19,700 nucleotides of DNA from JAYUKV01 sp043764135. Lineage in GTDB: Bacteria; Patescibacteriota; JACMRA01. Below the pieces are notes generated by a model. The model was not told where the DNA came from. It worked only from the letters and a program-made list of their open reading frames with translations, and made no database searches. Each line of letters opens with the position of its first letter. Position 1 is the stretch's first letter. The DNA lies in the NCBI GenBank assembly GCA_043764135.1, contig JAYUKV010000021.1:1-19700 (forward strand), written 5' to 3'. A program made the translations under genes and the position numbers. Of this stretch, positions 1 through 6,711 are shown piece after piece.

Positions 1-86
1 GGCAAAAAGAGTATGATGTAAGCGATGAAGAATTAAAGGAGATTATGGAGTATTTCGGATATGGATGGGTTTTTAAAAAGTGTTAA
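1..86 (+). CDS. C-terminal end of an unidentified protein (5' truncated by window)
   Basis: The frame beginning at base 3 is open from the window edge and ends at TAA (84-86), giving 27 residues that start QKEYDVSDEEL and end GWVFKKC. The acidic, helical then aromatic/basic composition looks like a real protein tail, but it is too short to assign a family. No clear terminator hairpin follows. Confidence rests on the frame being open to the edge and on ordinary codon use for this genome. Confidence 0.5.
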   Translation, partial: QKEYDVSDEELKEIMEYFGYGWVFKKC

Positions 87-214
87 GTCTTCAGATAAAT
101 TGGAGCTCTGTTCGTTCCTCTTCGAATTAATATCATATTAATAGATATTATTTAATGATCTTGTTATAATAATAGCCGCTTATAAGAGAATACTAACTAA
201 GCCCTAAACAGTAT

Positions 215-243
215 TTGTAAAAAAAGAAATTGTATGATATAAT
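215..243 (+). promoter_or_regulatory. Promoter for the HTH/LOG gene pair
   Basis: A TTGTAA -35 element (215-220) and a perfect TATAAT -10 element (238-243) are separated by 17 bp. The predicted start of transcription is near 250, about 35 nt before the ATG at 287. It sits in the 200-bp gap 87-286, where I see nothing else firm. Confidence 0.65.
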
Positions 244-286
244 ATTCTCAACAGATTTTTACTTAAATAAAAACAAACAATAACTT

Positions 287-502
287 ATGCCAAAAAGACT
301 AAAAGTTCCGATTTCTGCAATTGCTAAATTGTCTAAAAATATATCTAGACCGACATTGTACAAAATTATTAGAACTAAAAAAGATATACTAAAACAATTA
401 TTAACAAAGGAAAAAGAATTAGCTTCTTTCTATGATAAACTCTTTACTGAGTACAAAAAAGAAGTTTACTCTGGAAGAAAAAATACAAAAGATGACAAAT
501 AA
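287..502 (+). CDS. Small basic helix-turn-helix-like protein
   Basis: This is a 71-aa, Lys/Arg-rich protein. Residues about 8-34 (ISAIAKLSKNISRPTLYKII) have the spacing of a helix-turn-helix with a recognition helix like those of resolvase or excisionase-type small binders. The C-terminal half is a charged, probably helical tail. DNA binding is inferred from this pattern only. It lies behind a TTGTAA/TATAAT promoter and its last 11 bases overlap the start of the LOG-family gene, so the two are probably co-transcribed and translationally coupled. No Shine-Dalgarno sequence precedes its ATG. No named family recognised. Confidence 0.6.
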   Translation: MPKRLKVPISAIAKLSKNISRPTLYKIIRTKKDILKQLLTKEKELASFYDKLFTEYKKEVYSGRKNTKDDK

Positions 503-1124
503 ACATCAAACTCTTTCTGAAGATCAATTTAAGTTTTTAAAAAAATTAGAGGAAGAATGGACTCAAGCATACCTAGTTTTAAATGAAATGCCACCTCTTA
601 CTTTAACAGTTTACGGTGGTGCAAAATTAAATGAAACTGATCAAGCATATATTGATACTGTTAAAATTGCTACCGAACTTTCAAACAAAGGTTGGGGGAT
701 GGTAACTGGAGGTGGGCCAGGAGCAATGAAAGCTGCGCTGGTAGGTGGTAATAATGGTAAAACTCCTACTACTGCATTTAAAATAGATTTATCACGCGAG
801 GCAACTAACAAAGTTGCTGATAATGAATATTTGTTTACAAACTTTCCTCCAAGAAAACATGCTTTAAGACAAAGCGACGCTTATATGGTCGTTCCAGGGG
901 GTTGGGGGACTTTTGATGAGCTGTTTGAAGTGATTACATTGCAAAAGGTTAACAAGATCCCACTAAAGCCAATAATTCTATACGATGGTAAGTTTTGGAA
1001 GCCTATGATTGATTGGTTTAAAAATGAAGTTTTAAAAAGAGACCTGATCAAAGAAGAAGAGATAAATTCACTTTACATTTTGGATTCTCCAAAAGAAGTT
1101 ATAGATTTTTTAACAAGCAAATAG
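492..1124 (+). CDS. LOG-family protein (nucleotide 5'-monophosphate phosphoribohydrolase type)
   Basis: A 210-aa Rossmann-like protein of the LOG/YgdH 'lysine decarboxylase-like' family. The family signatures are GGGPGAM (residues 73-79) and PGGWGTFDE (135-143), with PPRKHAL just before the second. Characterised members hydrolyse nucleoside or cytokinin 5'-monophosphates to the base and ribose 5-phosphate; the substrate here is unknown. The frame is open back to an ATG at 432, but I place the start at 492 (MTNKHQTLSEDQ). That leaves an 11-base overlap with the upstream HTH-like gene, and the extra 20 residues would be an off-frame reading of that gene. The family call is firm; the exact start is less so. 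Confidence 0.88.
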   Translation: MTNKHQTLSEDQFKFLKKLEEEWTQAYLVLNEMPPLTLTVYGGAKLNETDQAYIDTVKIATELSNKGWGMVTGGGPGAMKAALVGGNNGKTPTTAFKIDLSREATNKVADNEYLFTNFPPRKHALRQSDAYMVVPGGWGTFDELFEVITLQKVNKIPLKPIILYDGKFWKPMIDWFKNEVLKRDLIKEEEINSLYILDSPKEVIDFLTSK

Positions 1125-1137
1125 AATTTTTATATAT

Positions 1138-1178
1138 AGCCATTTTAATTTTTGATGGCTTTTAATTTTATTTTTATT
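1138..1178 (+). terminator. Intrinsic terminator after the LOG gene
   Basis: Arms AGCCAT (1138-1143) and ATGGCT (1155-1160) pair across an AT-rich loop. They are followed by a T-rich run (TTTTAATTTTATTTTTATTTT) typical of rho-independent termination. Confidence 0.65.
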
Positions 1179-1263
1179 TTATGATTAGAAGATAAAATTT
1201 AATTGGGTAAAGTTAAATTACCTTGTTTGCCAAAAATAGATAAATTTTATATTTTAAACATAT

Positions 1264-1806
1264 ATGTCACATGCACATTTAACTAACACAAAAGTACCTG
1301 ATGTAGTATTCAAAACAAGAGTAAGAGATGAATCAATTGGTGGTGATAATCCGTTTAAATGGCAAGATATTACTACGGATGATATCTTTAAGGGTAAAAA
1401 AGTTATTATTTTTGGACTTCCTGGGGCATTTACGCCTACTTGTTCTTCGACTCACCTTCCAGGTTATGAGAAGCAATATGAGGACTTTAAAACATTAGGA
1501 ATAGACGAAATTTATTGTTTGTCAGTTAACGATGCATTTGTAATGTTCCAATGGGCAAAAAATTTAGGAATCTCAAAAGTTAAAATGTTACCAGATGGAA
1601 ATGCAGATTTTACAAGAGCTATGGGAATGCTTGTTAAAAAAGAAAATCTTGGATTTGGAGATAGATCTTGGAGATATTCTATGCTTGTAAATGATGGAAC
1701 AATTGAAGAGCTGTTTGTAGAACCAAATTTTGAAGATAACCATGGTGAAGATCCATTCGAAGTTTCTGATGCAGATACAATGATGAATTATATAAAAAAT
1801 CAATAG
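1264..1806 (+). CDS. Peroxiredoxin, Prx5 type
   Basis: A 180-aa thiol peroxidase of the Prx5/AhpC-TSA superfamily, which reduces hydrogen peroxide or organic peroxides in the cytoplasm. The active-site segment GLPGAFTPTCSSTHLPGY (51-68) holds the peroxidatic Cys60 and the preceding Pro/Thr that shape its pocket. Cys85 is the only other cysteine, so the resolving partner is unclear. An Arg in DRSWRYSML (133-141) matches the conserved Arg of the family. No glutaredoxin domain is fused, unlike some bacterial Prx5 proteins. The start ATG lies 10 bases below a TATATT -10-like element (1248-1253; TTGTTT at 1223-1228), implying an almost leaderless mRNA. A DUF1003 gene begins 4 bases after its stop. 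Confidence 0.92.
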   Translation: MSHAHLTNTKVPDVVFKTRVRDESIGGDNPFKWQDITTDDIFKGKKVIIFGLPGAFTPTCSSTHLPGYEKQYEDFKTLGIDEIYCLSVNDAFVMFQWAKNLGISKVKMLPDGNADFTRAMGMLVKKENLGFGDRSWRYSMLVNDGTIEELFVEPNFEDNHGEDPFEVSDADTMMNYIKNQ

Positions 1807-1810
1807 TAAT

Positions 1811-2161
1811 ATGATAGATAAAATTTCGACCTCCGAAAAACTTGCAGATAAATTGACAACTTTTCTTGGAAGTTGGAATTTTATTATATTTCAATTATTA
1901 ATTATTTTAATGTGGATAACTTTAAATGTAACTAAAGTTATCCAAGTTGATGAATTTCCTTTTGTGTTTTTGAATTTGGCGCTTTCATTTCAGGCAGCTT
2001 TTACTGCGCCAGTTATATTAATGAGTCAGAACAAACAAGCACGAAGAGATAGATTAGTTCAACAAACTGATTTTCAAACTGACAGAAAAGCAGAAAATGA
2101 GATTTCTTTTATAATAGAAGAATTAAAGGAGCTTAAATCATTATTGAAAAATAGACTTTAA
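1811..2161 (+). CDS. DUF1003 inner-membrane protein
   Basis: This 116-aa protein has two membrane segments (about 22-41 and 50-71). They are followed by the DUF1003 signature region APVILMSQNKQARRDR (66-81) and a charged helical tail with KAENEI (93-98). The family is widespread and of unknown biochemical function. The gene starts 4 bases after the Prx5 stop with no Shine-Dalgarno sequence, so it is almost certainly the second cistron of that operon. The family assignment is strong; no function is claimed. Confidence 0.85.
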   Translation: MIDKISTSEKLADKLTTFLGSWNFIIFQLLIILMWITLNVTKVIQVDEFPFVFLNLALSFQAAFTAPVILMSQNKQARRDRLVQQTDFQTDRKAENEISFIIEELKELKSLLKNRL

Positions 2162-2207
2162 CAGTCTTTTATTTATTAACTTGATTATTTAAGTATAATT
2201 TATTAAT

Positions 2208-3299
2208 GTGTTAACTATGAATCAAGAGTACCGTGAACTCAGCAAACAAATAGATAAGTTAGTTAATAGTAATAAATATAATTCAATGAGTAATAGATTG
2301 TTGAATTTGGAAAGCGAGTTAGTAAACCCTGAAGTATGGTTAAACCCTGAAAAGGTTGGAAGGATAAACAAAGAGATTGTATTATTGCAAACAAAGATTT
2401 CAAAATTAGATAAGTTGAAGGCTTTGGATAATGATATTGCTACAGGTTTTAACTTAAAAGTTGAGGAGGGGATAGAAACTCAAATAGAAGATTTGAAAAA
2501 ACTATATACTGATACAAAAAATGAAGAGTATTTCAATGGTCCTTTAGATCATCATGGAGCAATAGTTAGTATCCATGCGGGTGCAGGTGGTACTGATGCT
2601 CAAGACTGGTCTGCAATGTTAATGGCTATGTATCAAACATTTTGTAAAACCAATGGATATACTTGTAGAACTATCTCTTTAAGTTCTGGAGCTGAAGTTG
2701 GTATAAAATCAGCAACATTTGAGATTGAAGGTCCTAATGCATATGGAATATTAAAAGAAGAAGCTGGAGTTCATAGACTAGTGAGAATTTCACCTTTTAA
2801 CAGTGGGAAAACTCGAGAAACTTCATTTGCTCTTGTAGAAGTAATTCCTGACGATCTAGTAGAATTGATTAATGATTTTGAAATTCATGAAGACGATATA
2901 GAATGGGATTACTATATGTCGTCTGGTAAAGGTGGGCAATCGGTAAATACAACATATTCAGCTGTCCGCTTAACGCACAAACCCACAGGAATTGTTGTTA
3001 CATGTCAAAACGAAAGATCTCAACAACAAAACAAGCAATTGGCACTTAAAATGTTAAAAAATAAACTCTCTCTATTAAAAATAGAAGAAGAAAAAGAATT
3101 GAAAGATAGGCTAAGAGGAGAGATTCATTCACCAGAATGGGGTAACCAAATTAGAAACTACGTTTTACATCCATATAAACTTATTAAGGATACACGAAGC
3201 GGATTTGAAACAAGTAACATTGAAGACATAATCAATTACGGTAATATATTACCTATAGTATGGAGCGTTAAAGAATACAAAAATAGTTTAGATAATTAA
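2208..3299 (+). CDS. prfB: Peptide chain release factor 2 (RF2)
   Basis: A class-I release factor of 363 aa. It recognises UAA/UGA in the ribosomal A site and triggers hydrolysis of peptidyl-tRNA. The codon-recognition tripeptide is SPF (195-197), diagnostic of RF2 rather than RF1 (PxT). The catalytic loop is GGQ (242-244) in SGKGGQSVNTTYSAVRLTH. The N-terminal coiled-coil domain (about 1-105) is intact and in the same frame, so the +1 programmed frameshift that autoregulates prfB in many bacteria is absent. The start is GTG 2208 or ATG 2217. A TATAAT at 2194-2199 makes either one nearly leaderless. A terminator hairpin overlaps the stop codon. Confidence 0.95.
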   Translation: MLTMNQEYRELSKQIDKLVNSNKYNSMSNRLLNLESELVNPEVWLNPEKVGRINKEIVLLQTKISKLDKLKALDNDIATGFNLKVEEGIETQIEDLKKLYTDTKNEEYFNGPLDHHGAIVSIHAGAGGTDAQDWSAMLMAMYQTFCKTNGYTCRTISLSSGAEVGIKSATFEIEGPNAYGILKEEAGVHRLVRISPFNSGKTRETSFALVEVIPDDLVELINDFEIHEDDIEWDYYMSSGKGGQSVNTTYSAVRLTHKPTGIVVTCQNERSQQQNKQLALKMLKNKLSLLKIEEEKELKDRLRGEIHSPEWGNQIRNYVLHPYKLIKDTRSGFETSNIEDIINYGNILPIVWSVKEYKNSLDN

Positions 3300-3322
3300 T
3301 CTAAACTTTTTTGTTTGTTTTA
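3285..3322 (+). terminator. Terminator overlapping the prfB stop codon
   Basis: Arms AGTTTAGAT (3285-3293) and ATCTAAACT (3299-3307) form a perfect 9-bp stem with a 5-base loop. T-rich sequence follows directly. The TAA stop (3297-3299) sits in the loop and the first base of the right arm. Confidence 0.85.
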
Positions 3323-3821
3323 TATTAACATTAAATCTTTTTGTATTATATAGTTATGTAGGAAAAAAATTAATCTAAATGAAGTAACTTGTTGAATATT
3401 TTAAATAATATTAATAGTAATTGATAAATTATTTGATTTAAAGTATTGTATGGGAATTATCGTAGAGTCATAATAAATGAGGTTGGTTATACCATTATTA
3501 TCTTAGTTTTGACTTAATTAGAAAATATAAGTATAATTGTTATGACAGTGAAAAAGCACTGCTGATATCTATTCTTTTTTTATATGTAAAAACAGAATAA
3601 ATCCAGTATTTAGACTTTACTTATTTGACAAAACATTACAAATCAATAAATGATTTTTTAATAGTTTTTACTTAAAACTTTAAAAGTTAAGTAAAAAATT
3701 ATTTCTGTGTTTTTGAAAGTTTCAACCAAAAATAAATAATTATTATTACATGAAAACAAAGTGCAATAATTTTATCTATCGAGGTTAAGTTAATAAATAC
3801 CCAAATTACACACAAATTAAC
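3300..3821 (+). promoter_or_regulatory. infC leader (putative): 522-bp gap upstream of infC: strong promoter plus three hairpins
   Basis: A near-consensus promoter, TTGACT (3509-3514), 17 bp, TATAAT (3532-3537), points at infC 285 bp away. Just below it lie a CAGTG-AAAAAG-CACTG hairpin (3546-3561), an AU stem ATTCT..AGAAT (3571-3598, loop TATG, one mismatch) and a perfect 11-bp inverted repeat TTTTTACTTAA/TTAAGTAAAAA (3665-3697). A tiny ORF (MTVKKHC, 3542-3565, TGA stop) spans the first hairpin. Other promoter-like pairs exist at TTGACA 3625 and at TTGAAA 3713 with AATAAT. A structured infC leader is inferred, because infC leaders are regulatory in several bacteria. No larger ORF is seen. Confidence 0.5.
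3509..3537 (+). promoter_or_regulatory. Strong promoter far upstream of infC
   Basis: TTGACT and TATAAT are spaced 17 bp apart, one of the two best sigma-70-type matches in the window. Transcription would begin near 3544, right at the foot of the first hairpin. Confidence 0.75.
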
Positions 3822-4364
3822 ATGACAAATTATAGAAGAAAAAAAAGACCAATAAAACAGAATGATAAATCATATGTAGTTAATACAAAGATTAATTCTG
3901 ACAAAGTCCGTCTCATTGATGAAGAGGGTGGAATGATTGGTGTCTTCGATTTACAAGAAGCATTAGATATGGCTTCAGATCAAGATAAGGACTTGGTACT
4001 TATCAACCCCAAAGCAGAGCCACCAGTGGCTAAGCTTATCGAGTTCAGCAAATTTAAATATCAAGTAGCTAAAGCTGAAAATAACTCAAAATCCAAATCA
4101 GCAGAAACTAAAATTTTGATGGTTTCAGTGAGAATTTCAGATAATGACCTTCTTGTAAGAGCTAAAAAAGGAGATAAAATTTTAGAAGATGGAATGAAAG
4201 TAAAACTTCAAGTAAAAATGAGAGGTAGAGAAAAAGCCCATCCCGAAGTTGCTGAAGAGATGATAAAAAAATTCATTTCTTTCATCACATATGAATATAC
4301 AAATGAAACCCAAATTACACTTGAAGGAGACAGTTATACAATTGTTCTTAAAAGTAAAAAATAA
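3822..4364 (+). CDS. infC: Translation initiation factor IF-3
   Basis: A 180-aa IF3, which binds the 30S subunit, prevents subunit joining and checks start-codon/initiator-tRNA pairing. The N-domain (about 17-85) shows VNTKINSDKVRLIDEEGGMIGVF and the typical PPVAKLIEFSKFKYQ at its end (67-81). A Lys-rich linker leads to the C-domain with KILMVSVRIS and KVKLQVKMRGREKAHPE. The family is unmistakable and the length is normal. The start is an ordinary ATG, not the AUU used for autoregulation in enterobacteria. rpmI and rplT, its usual partners, do not follow; an unknown gene starts 2 bases after its stop. Confidence 0.95.
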   Translation: MTNYRRKKRPIKQNDKSYVVNTKINSDKVRLIDEEGGMIGVFDLQEALDMASDQDKDLVLINPKAEPPVAKLIEFSKFKYQVAKAENNSKSKSAETKILMVSVRISDNDLLVRAKKGDKILEDGMKVKLQVKMRGREKAHPEVAEEMIKKFISFITYEYTNETQITLEGDSYTIVLKSKK

Positions 4365-4366
4365 TT

Positions 4367-4963
4367 ATGGCCAATAAAACATTTTCAAAACTAACAACAA
4401 GAAATCAAGGTAACCTTGTTTCTCAAATTCACAAACTAATAAAAAATTACGTAGATTTTTTTGCAATAAGAGAAAGAGTCTACATCAAACAACTATCAAA
4501 GATTGATGGCTCAATTTATTGGCTCTCTGATCAGAATAATGAGTTGATAGCAATGGCAATGCTAGAACCAGATCATGATTTTGAATTGGACGGAATTAAA
4601 TATAAGACTCTTGGCCATGTTATTGCAAAAAAGATCGGAATTATTGATAGAATTATTAGTCACGTCTGGGAAGATCACAAGGAAGAAAATGTAATTGTTT
4701 TTTCTAGACCTTCTTTATCTCATGCTCTACACACTGAAGAGACAACTCTAGTAGGATTCAATCCTCTTGAGTTAATGGAGAATTGGCCTGAAATGGCTAA
4801 AAAAACAACCAATTACTTTAATGTTAGAAATGAAACTGTTTTTCAAGCTTTATCAAGAAAAGGACAAAACCTATACTTAAAATTAAGTCCTATACAGTTA
4901 GTAAACTTTCAACAAAAATACCCTAAGGCTTATAGTTTTATTAATGAAAAACTAAATGTCTAA
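4367..4963 (+). CDS. Unknown 198-aa protein coupled to infC
   Basis: A soluble 198-aa protein with no signal or membrane segment. The stretch FFAIRERVYIKQL...IYWLSDQNNELIAMAMLE followed by a GHVIAKK segment has the strand/helix rhythm of an N-acetyltransferase-like (GNAT) N-terminal half, but no clear acetyl-CoA loop (R/QxxGxG/A) is visible. I therefore do not assign a function. Its ATG lies 2 bases after the infC stop with no Shine-Dalgarno sequence, so translation is probably coupled to infC. A 17-bp terminator hairpin ends the pair. Confidence 0.75.
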   Translation: MANKTFSKLTTRNQGNLVSQIHKLIKNYVDFFAIRERVYIKQLSKIDGSIYWLSDQNNELIAMAMLEPDHDFELDGIKYKTLGHVIAKKIGIIDRIISHVWEDHKEENVIVFSRPSLSHALHTEETTLVGFNPLELMENWPEMAKKTTNYFNVRNETVFQALSRKGQNLYLKLSPIQLVNFQQKYPKAYSFINEKLNV

Positions 4964-4976
4964 GATAGTTATCTAT

Positions 4977-5016
4977 AAAACAATAAACAACATGTTAATG
5001 TTGTTTATTGTTTTTT
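4977..5016 (+). terminator. Terminator with 17-bp perfect stem
   Basis: Left arm 4977-4993 pairs perfectly with right arm 4998-5014 around a GTTA loop; six T residues run through 5016. It ends the infC transcript and, being A/T flanked, could work from either side. Confidence 0.9.
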
Positions 5017-5050
5017 AAACTATATTTTTAATTTTTATATTTGTTTCTTT

Positions 5051-5079
5051 TTGTGTCTCAAAATGAGTGTGTCTAGAAT
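5051..5079 (+). promoter_or_regulatory. Promoter in the gap before the first HTH-methyltransferase
   Basis: TTGTGT (5051-5056), a 17-bp spacer and TAGAAT (5074-5079). It would start a transcript near 5086, just ahead of the possible 53-aa ORF at 5095. Inferred from sequence match only. Confidence 0.45.
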
Positions 5080-5094
5080 TATTTATTAGTTATA

Positions 5095-5256
5095 TTGTAT
5101 TGGAGCTTTAAAAGCTTTAAAACAATCTTATTTCTTTCTAATTTGGATAGTTTGGCAGTGTTGATTGCTAATTCTAATTCTGAGATTAAGAAAGAGATAT
5201 TTGAAATTGGAGAAATCATATATAGTTTATTTTACAAATTTGTTAAAATGGGTTAG
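5095..5256 (+). CDS. Possible 53-aa small protein with TTG start
   Basis: The gap 4964-5348 contains one frame that reads like protein: residues SFKSFKTILFLSNLDSLAVL then ANSNSEIKKEIFEIGEIIY, a hydrophobic helix followed by an acidic amphipathic one, ending at TAG. It lacks an ATG; the only plausible start is TTG 5095. A promoter-like pair TTGTGT-17-TAGAAT lies just upstream. It could be a small gene, the remnant of a larger one, or chance in AT-rich DNA. Between it and the next gene (5257-5348) I see only the weak promoter of that gene. Confidence 0.3.
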   Translation: MYWSFKSFKTILFLSNLDSLAVLIANSNSEIKKEIFEIGEIIYSLFYKFVKMG

Positions 5257-5348
5257 GGATAAATAAAGTTGTTAAAAATTTTGTGATAGAAATGTTACTA
5301 AGATATTAACAATTGTCAAGTAATAGTAATTAAAATTTTTTTTATACA

Positions 5349-6581
5349 ATGGTCAATAGCAGTTATTTTAAGAATACTGAACTCGCATCTGAATTTAGTA
5401 TAAGTTCTGTAAGTATTGGAAGATACATAGAACAAGCGGTAAACGGTGGCAATAAGATTCAAGTAATAAACGTTCGTGGTAAGTTTAGAATTAAGAGAAA
5501 TGATTTTAATTATAATGTTATAAAGGAACTAACTTCTGATGAAAAAAGATTCAAGAACAAAGGTATCCAAAATACATATCATGTTAATCAAGATTTATAC
5601 TCTATTTTTAACAAAAAACAATTATTAGAAATCTTAAGTAACCTTGAGAATAAAAAGTATATTCCATTAAAATATGCATATTTTACTTCCCAAAAGGACT
5701 GGTGGCCTAACAATAGTGTAGAAAAAGATTCTAATTTACACCAACAAGAATCGCTCCATTCTAATTTAATGGATCAACTATTTTATATCAAAAACTACTG
5801 TAAAGAATTAGACTGTAAGTTAAATATTATTCAAATGGGTACAAGTTATAAAAATATATCCAAAGACTTTATTAACGATCTTGTAAAAAATAATTTGATT
5901 CATTCCTATATAATTGTAGATTTAAATGCAAACTCATTGGAAAGTGAGGTTAATGAGCTGCACAAGATACTTGATAAATCTCAAGTTAAAATGATTCATT
6001 ATGATTTTGAAAGGAGCTATTGCAAAAATTTTATCTATGAAGAGTTAAATTCTCATTATGATGAAAAAGTAAAGACTTTAAATTTATTTTTATCTCTAGG
6101 TGCTAATTTATCTAATTACCCTGCTTACTCTAAAGTAATAGAATGTATTGGTGATATTTCTACTAGAGGTGATCTTTTGATATATGATCTTGTAATGCAC
6201 CATAATGAAGTAATGTATATAACTAATTTTAGTAAGGGAACTTATAGATATAACTTTTTAACTTCTTTACCTAAGTTACTGGGATTTGAAGATGAAAAAA
6301 TTAGTTTAAATACAGAATACAACCAAGAAACAATGATAAGGTCAGTTTTTTTTGAAGTAAATGAAAATACAAATATTATTTTTGATAATCTGTATTTAGG
6401 TAAAAAGATTACTTTAAACTTCAAAAAAGGTGAAAAGATAAATCTTATGACAACCAAAATTACAGATTTTGTATATGATTACAACATGTTAAAAAGAAAA
6501 CGTTATATGATGGTAAAGTCTACTCTTTCACAAAATGAAAAATTTGTAACTTTGATGGCTAAAAAACATAAATTATTTTAA
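5349..6581 (+). CDS. HTH-EgtD-like methyltransferase fusion, copy 1
   Basis: A 410-aa protein. Residues about 8-32 (NTELASEFSISSVSIGRYIEQ) form a helix-turn-helix, extended to about residue 60 by a wing-like segment. From about 155 the order of elements follows EgtD/Methyltransf_33, the histidine Nalpha-methyltransferase fold: IIQMGTS (160-166, degenerate SAM motif I), VDLN (190-193), LGANLSN (250-256, cf. LGSTIGN), RGDLLIYDL (273-281), YNFL (301-304) and C-terminal KKGEKI (359-364). Fold similarity is inferred from motif order. The SAM motif departs from E(L)GSG, so activity may differ or be lost. It stands alone, nearly leaderless (TAAAAT at 5331-5336). A paralogue lies at 17966-19156 on the other strand; both share the N-terminus and LTSD..KFKN/LTSD..RFKN. 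Confidence 0.72.
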   Translation: MVNSSYFKNTELASEFSISSVSIGRYIEQAVNGGNKIQVINVRGKFRIKRNDFNYNVIKELTSDEKRFKNKGIQNTYHVNQDLYSIFNKKQLLEILSNLENKKYIPLKYAYFTSQKDWWPNNSVEKDSNLHQQESLHSNLMDQLFYIKNYCKELDCKLNIIQMGTSYKNISKDFINDLVKNNLIHSYIIVDLNANSLESEVNELHKILDKSQVKMIHYDFERSYCKNFIYEELNSHYDEKVKTLNLFLSLGANLSNYPAYSKVIECIGDISTRGDLLIYDLVMHHNEVMYITNFSKGTYRYNFLTSLPKLLGFEDEKISLNTEYNQETMIRSVFFEVNENTNIIFDNLYLGKKITLNFKKGEKINLMTTKITDFVYDYNMLKRKRYMMVKSTLSQNEKFVTLMAKKHKLF

Positions 6582-6673
6582 TTTCGAATTAATTTTTTAA
6601 TGAAATAAGCATCAAATGAAGTATTAATGAGGCTTTTAAAGGCTTGGCAGTGTTACATTGCAAAACTTATTTG

Positions 6674-6702
6674 TTGACAAAAGGTGGAATTTTAGCAATG
6701 TT
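6674..6702 (+). promoter_or_regulatory. Promoter of the bS6-bS18 gene
   Basis: A perfect TTGACA -35 element (6674-6679) lies 17 bp above a weak AATGTT -10 element (6697-6702). The predicted start, near 6709, is only about 3 bases before the ATG at 6712, so the message would be leaderless. Confidence 0.5.
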
Positions 6703-6711
6703 TAGTTTAAT

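Noticed and set aside
1588..1894. Antisense reading frames opposite the Prx5 and DUF1003 genes
   Set aside because: They are reverse-strand shadows of two confidently assigned genes, with Cys/Ile/Phe/His-rich composition and no promoter.
2208..3299. Programmed +1 frameshift in prfB
   Set aside because: The N-terminal coiled-coil domain and the rest of RF2 lie in one uninterrupted frame; no in-frame TGA is present.
3546..3581. Intrinsic terminator just below the strong infC-upstream promoter
   Set aside because: The CAGTG/CACTG stem is only 5 bp and 13 bases separate it from the T run, which itself can pair in the next hairpin; attenuation is possible but a simple terminator is not supported.
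5102..5118. AGCTTT/AAAGCT palindrome as an operator
   Set aside because: It is short, built from AT-rich sequence and lies within the possible 53-aa ORF; no second copy supports a binding site.
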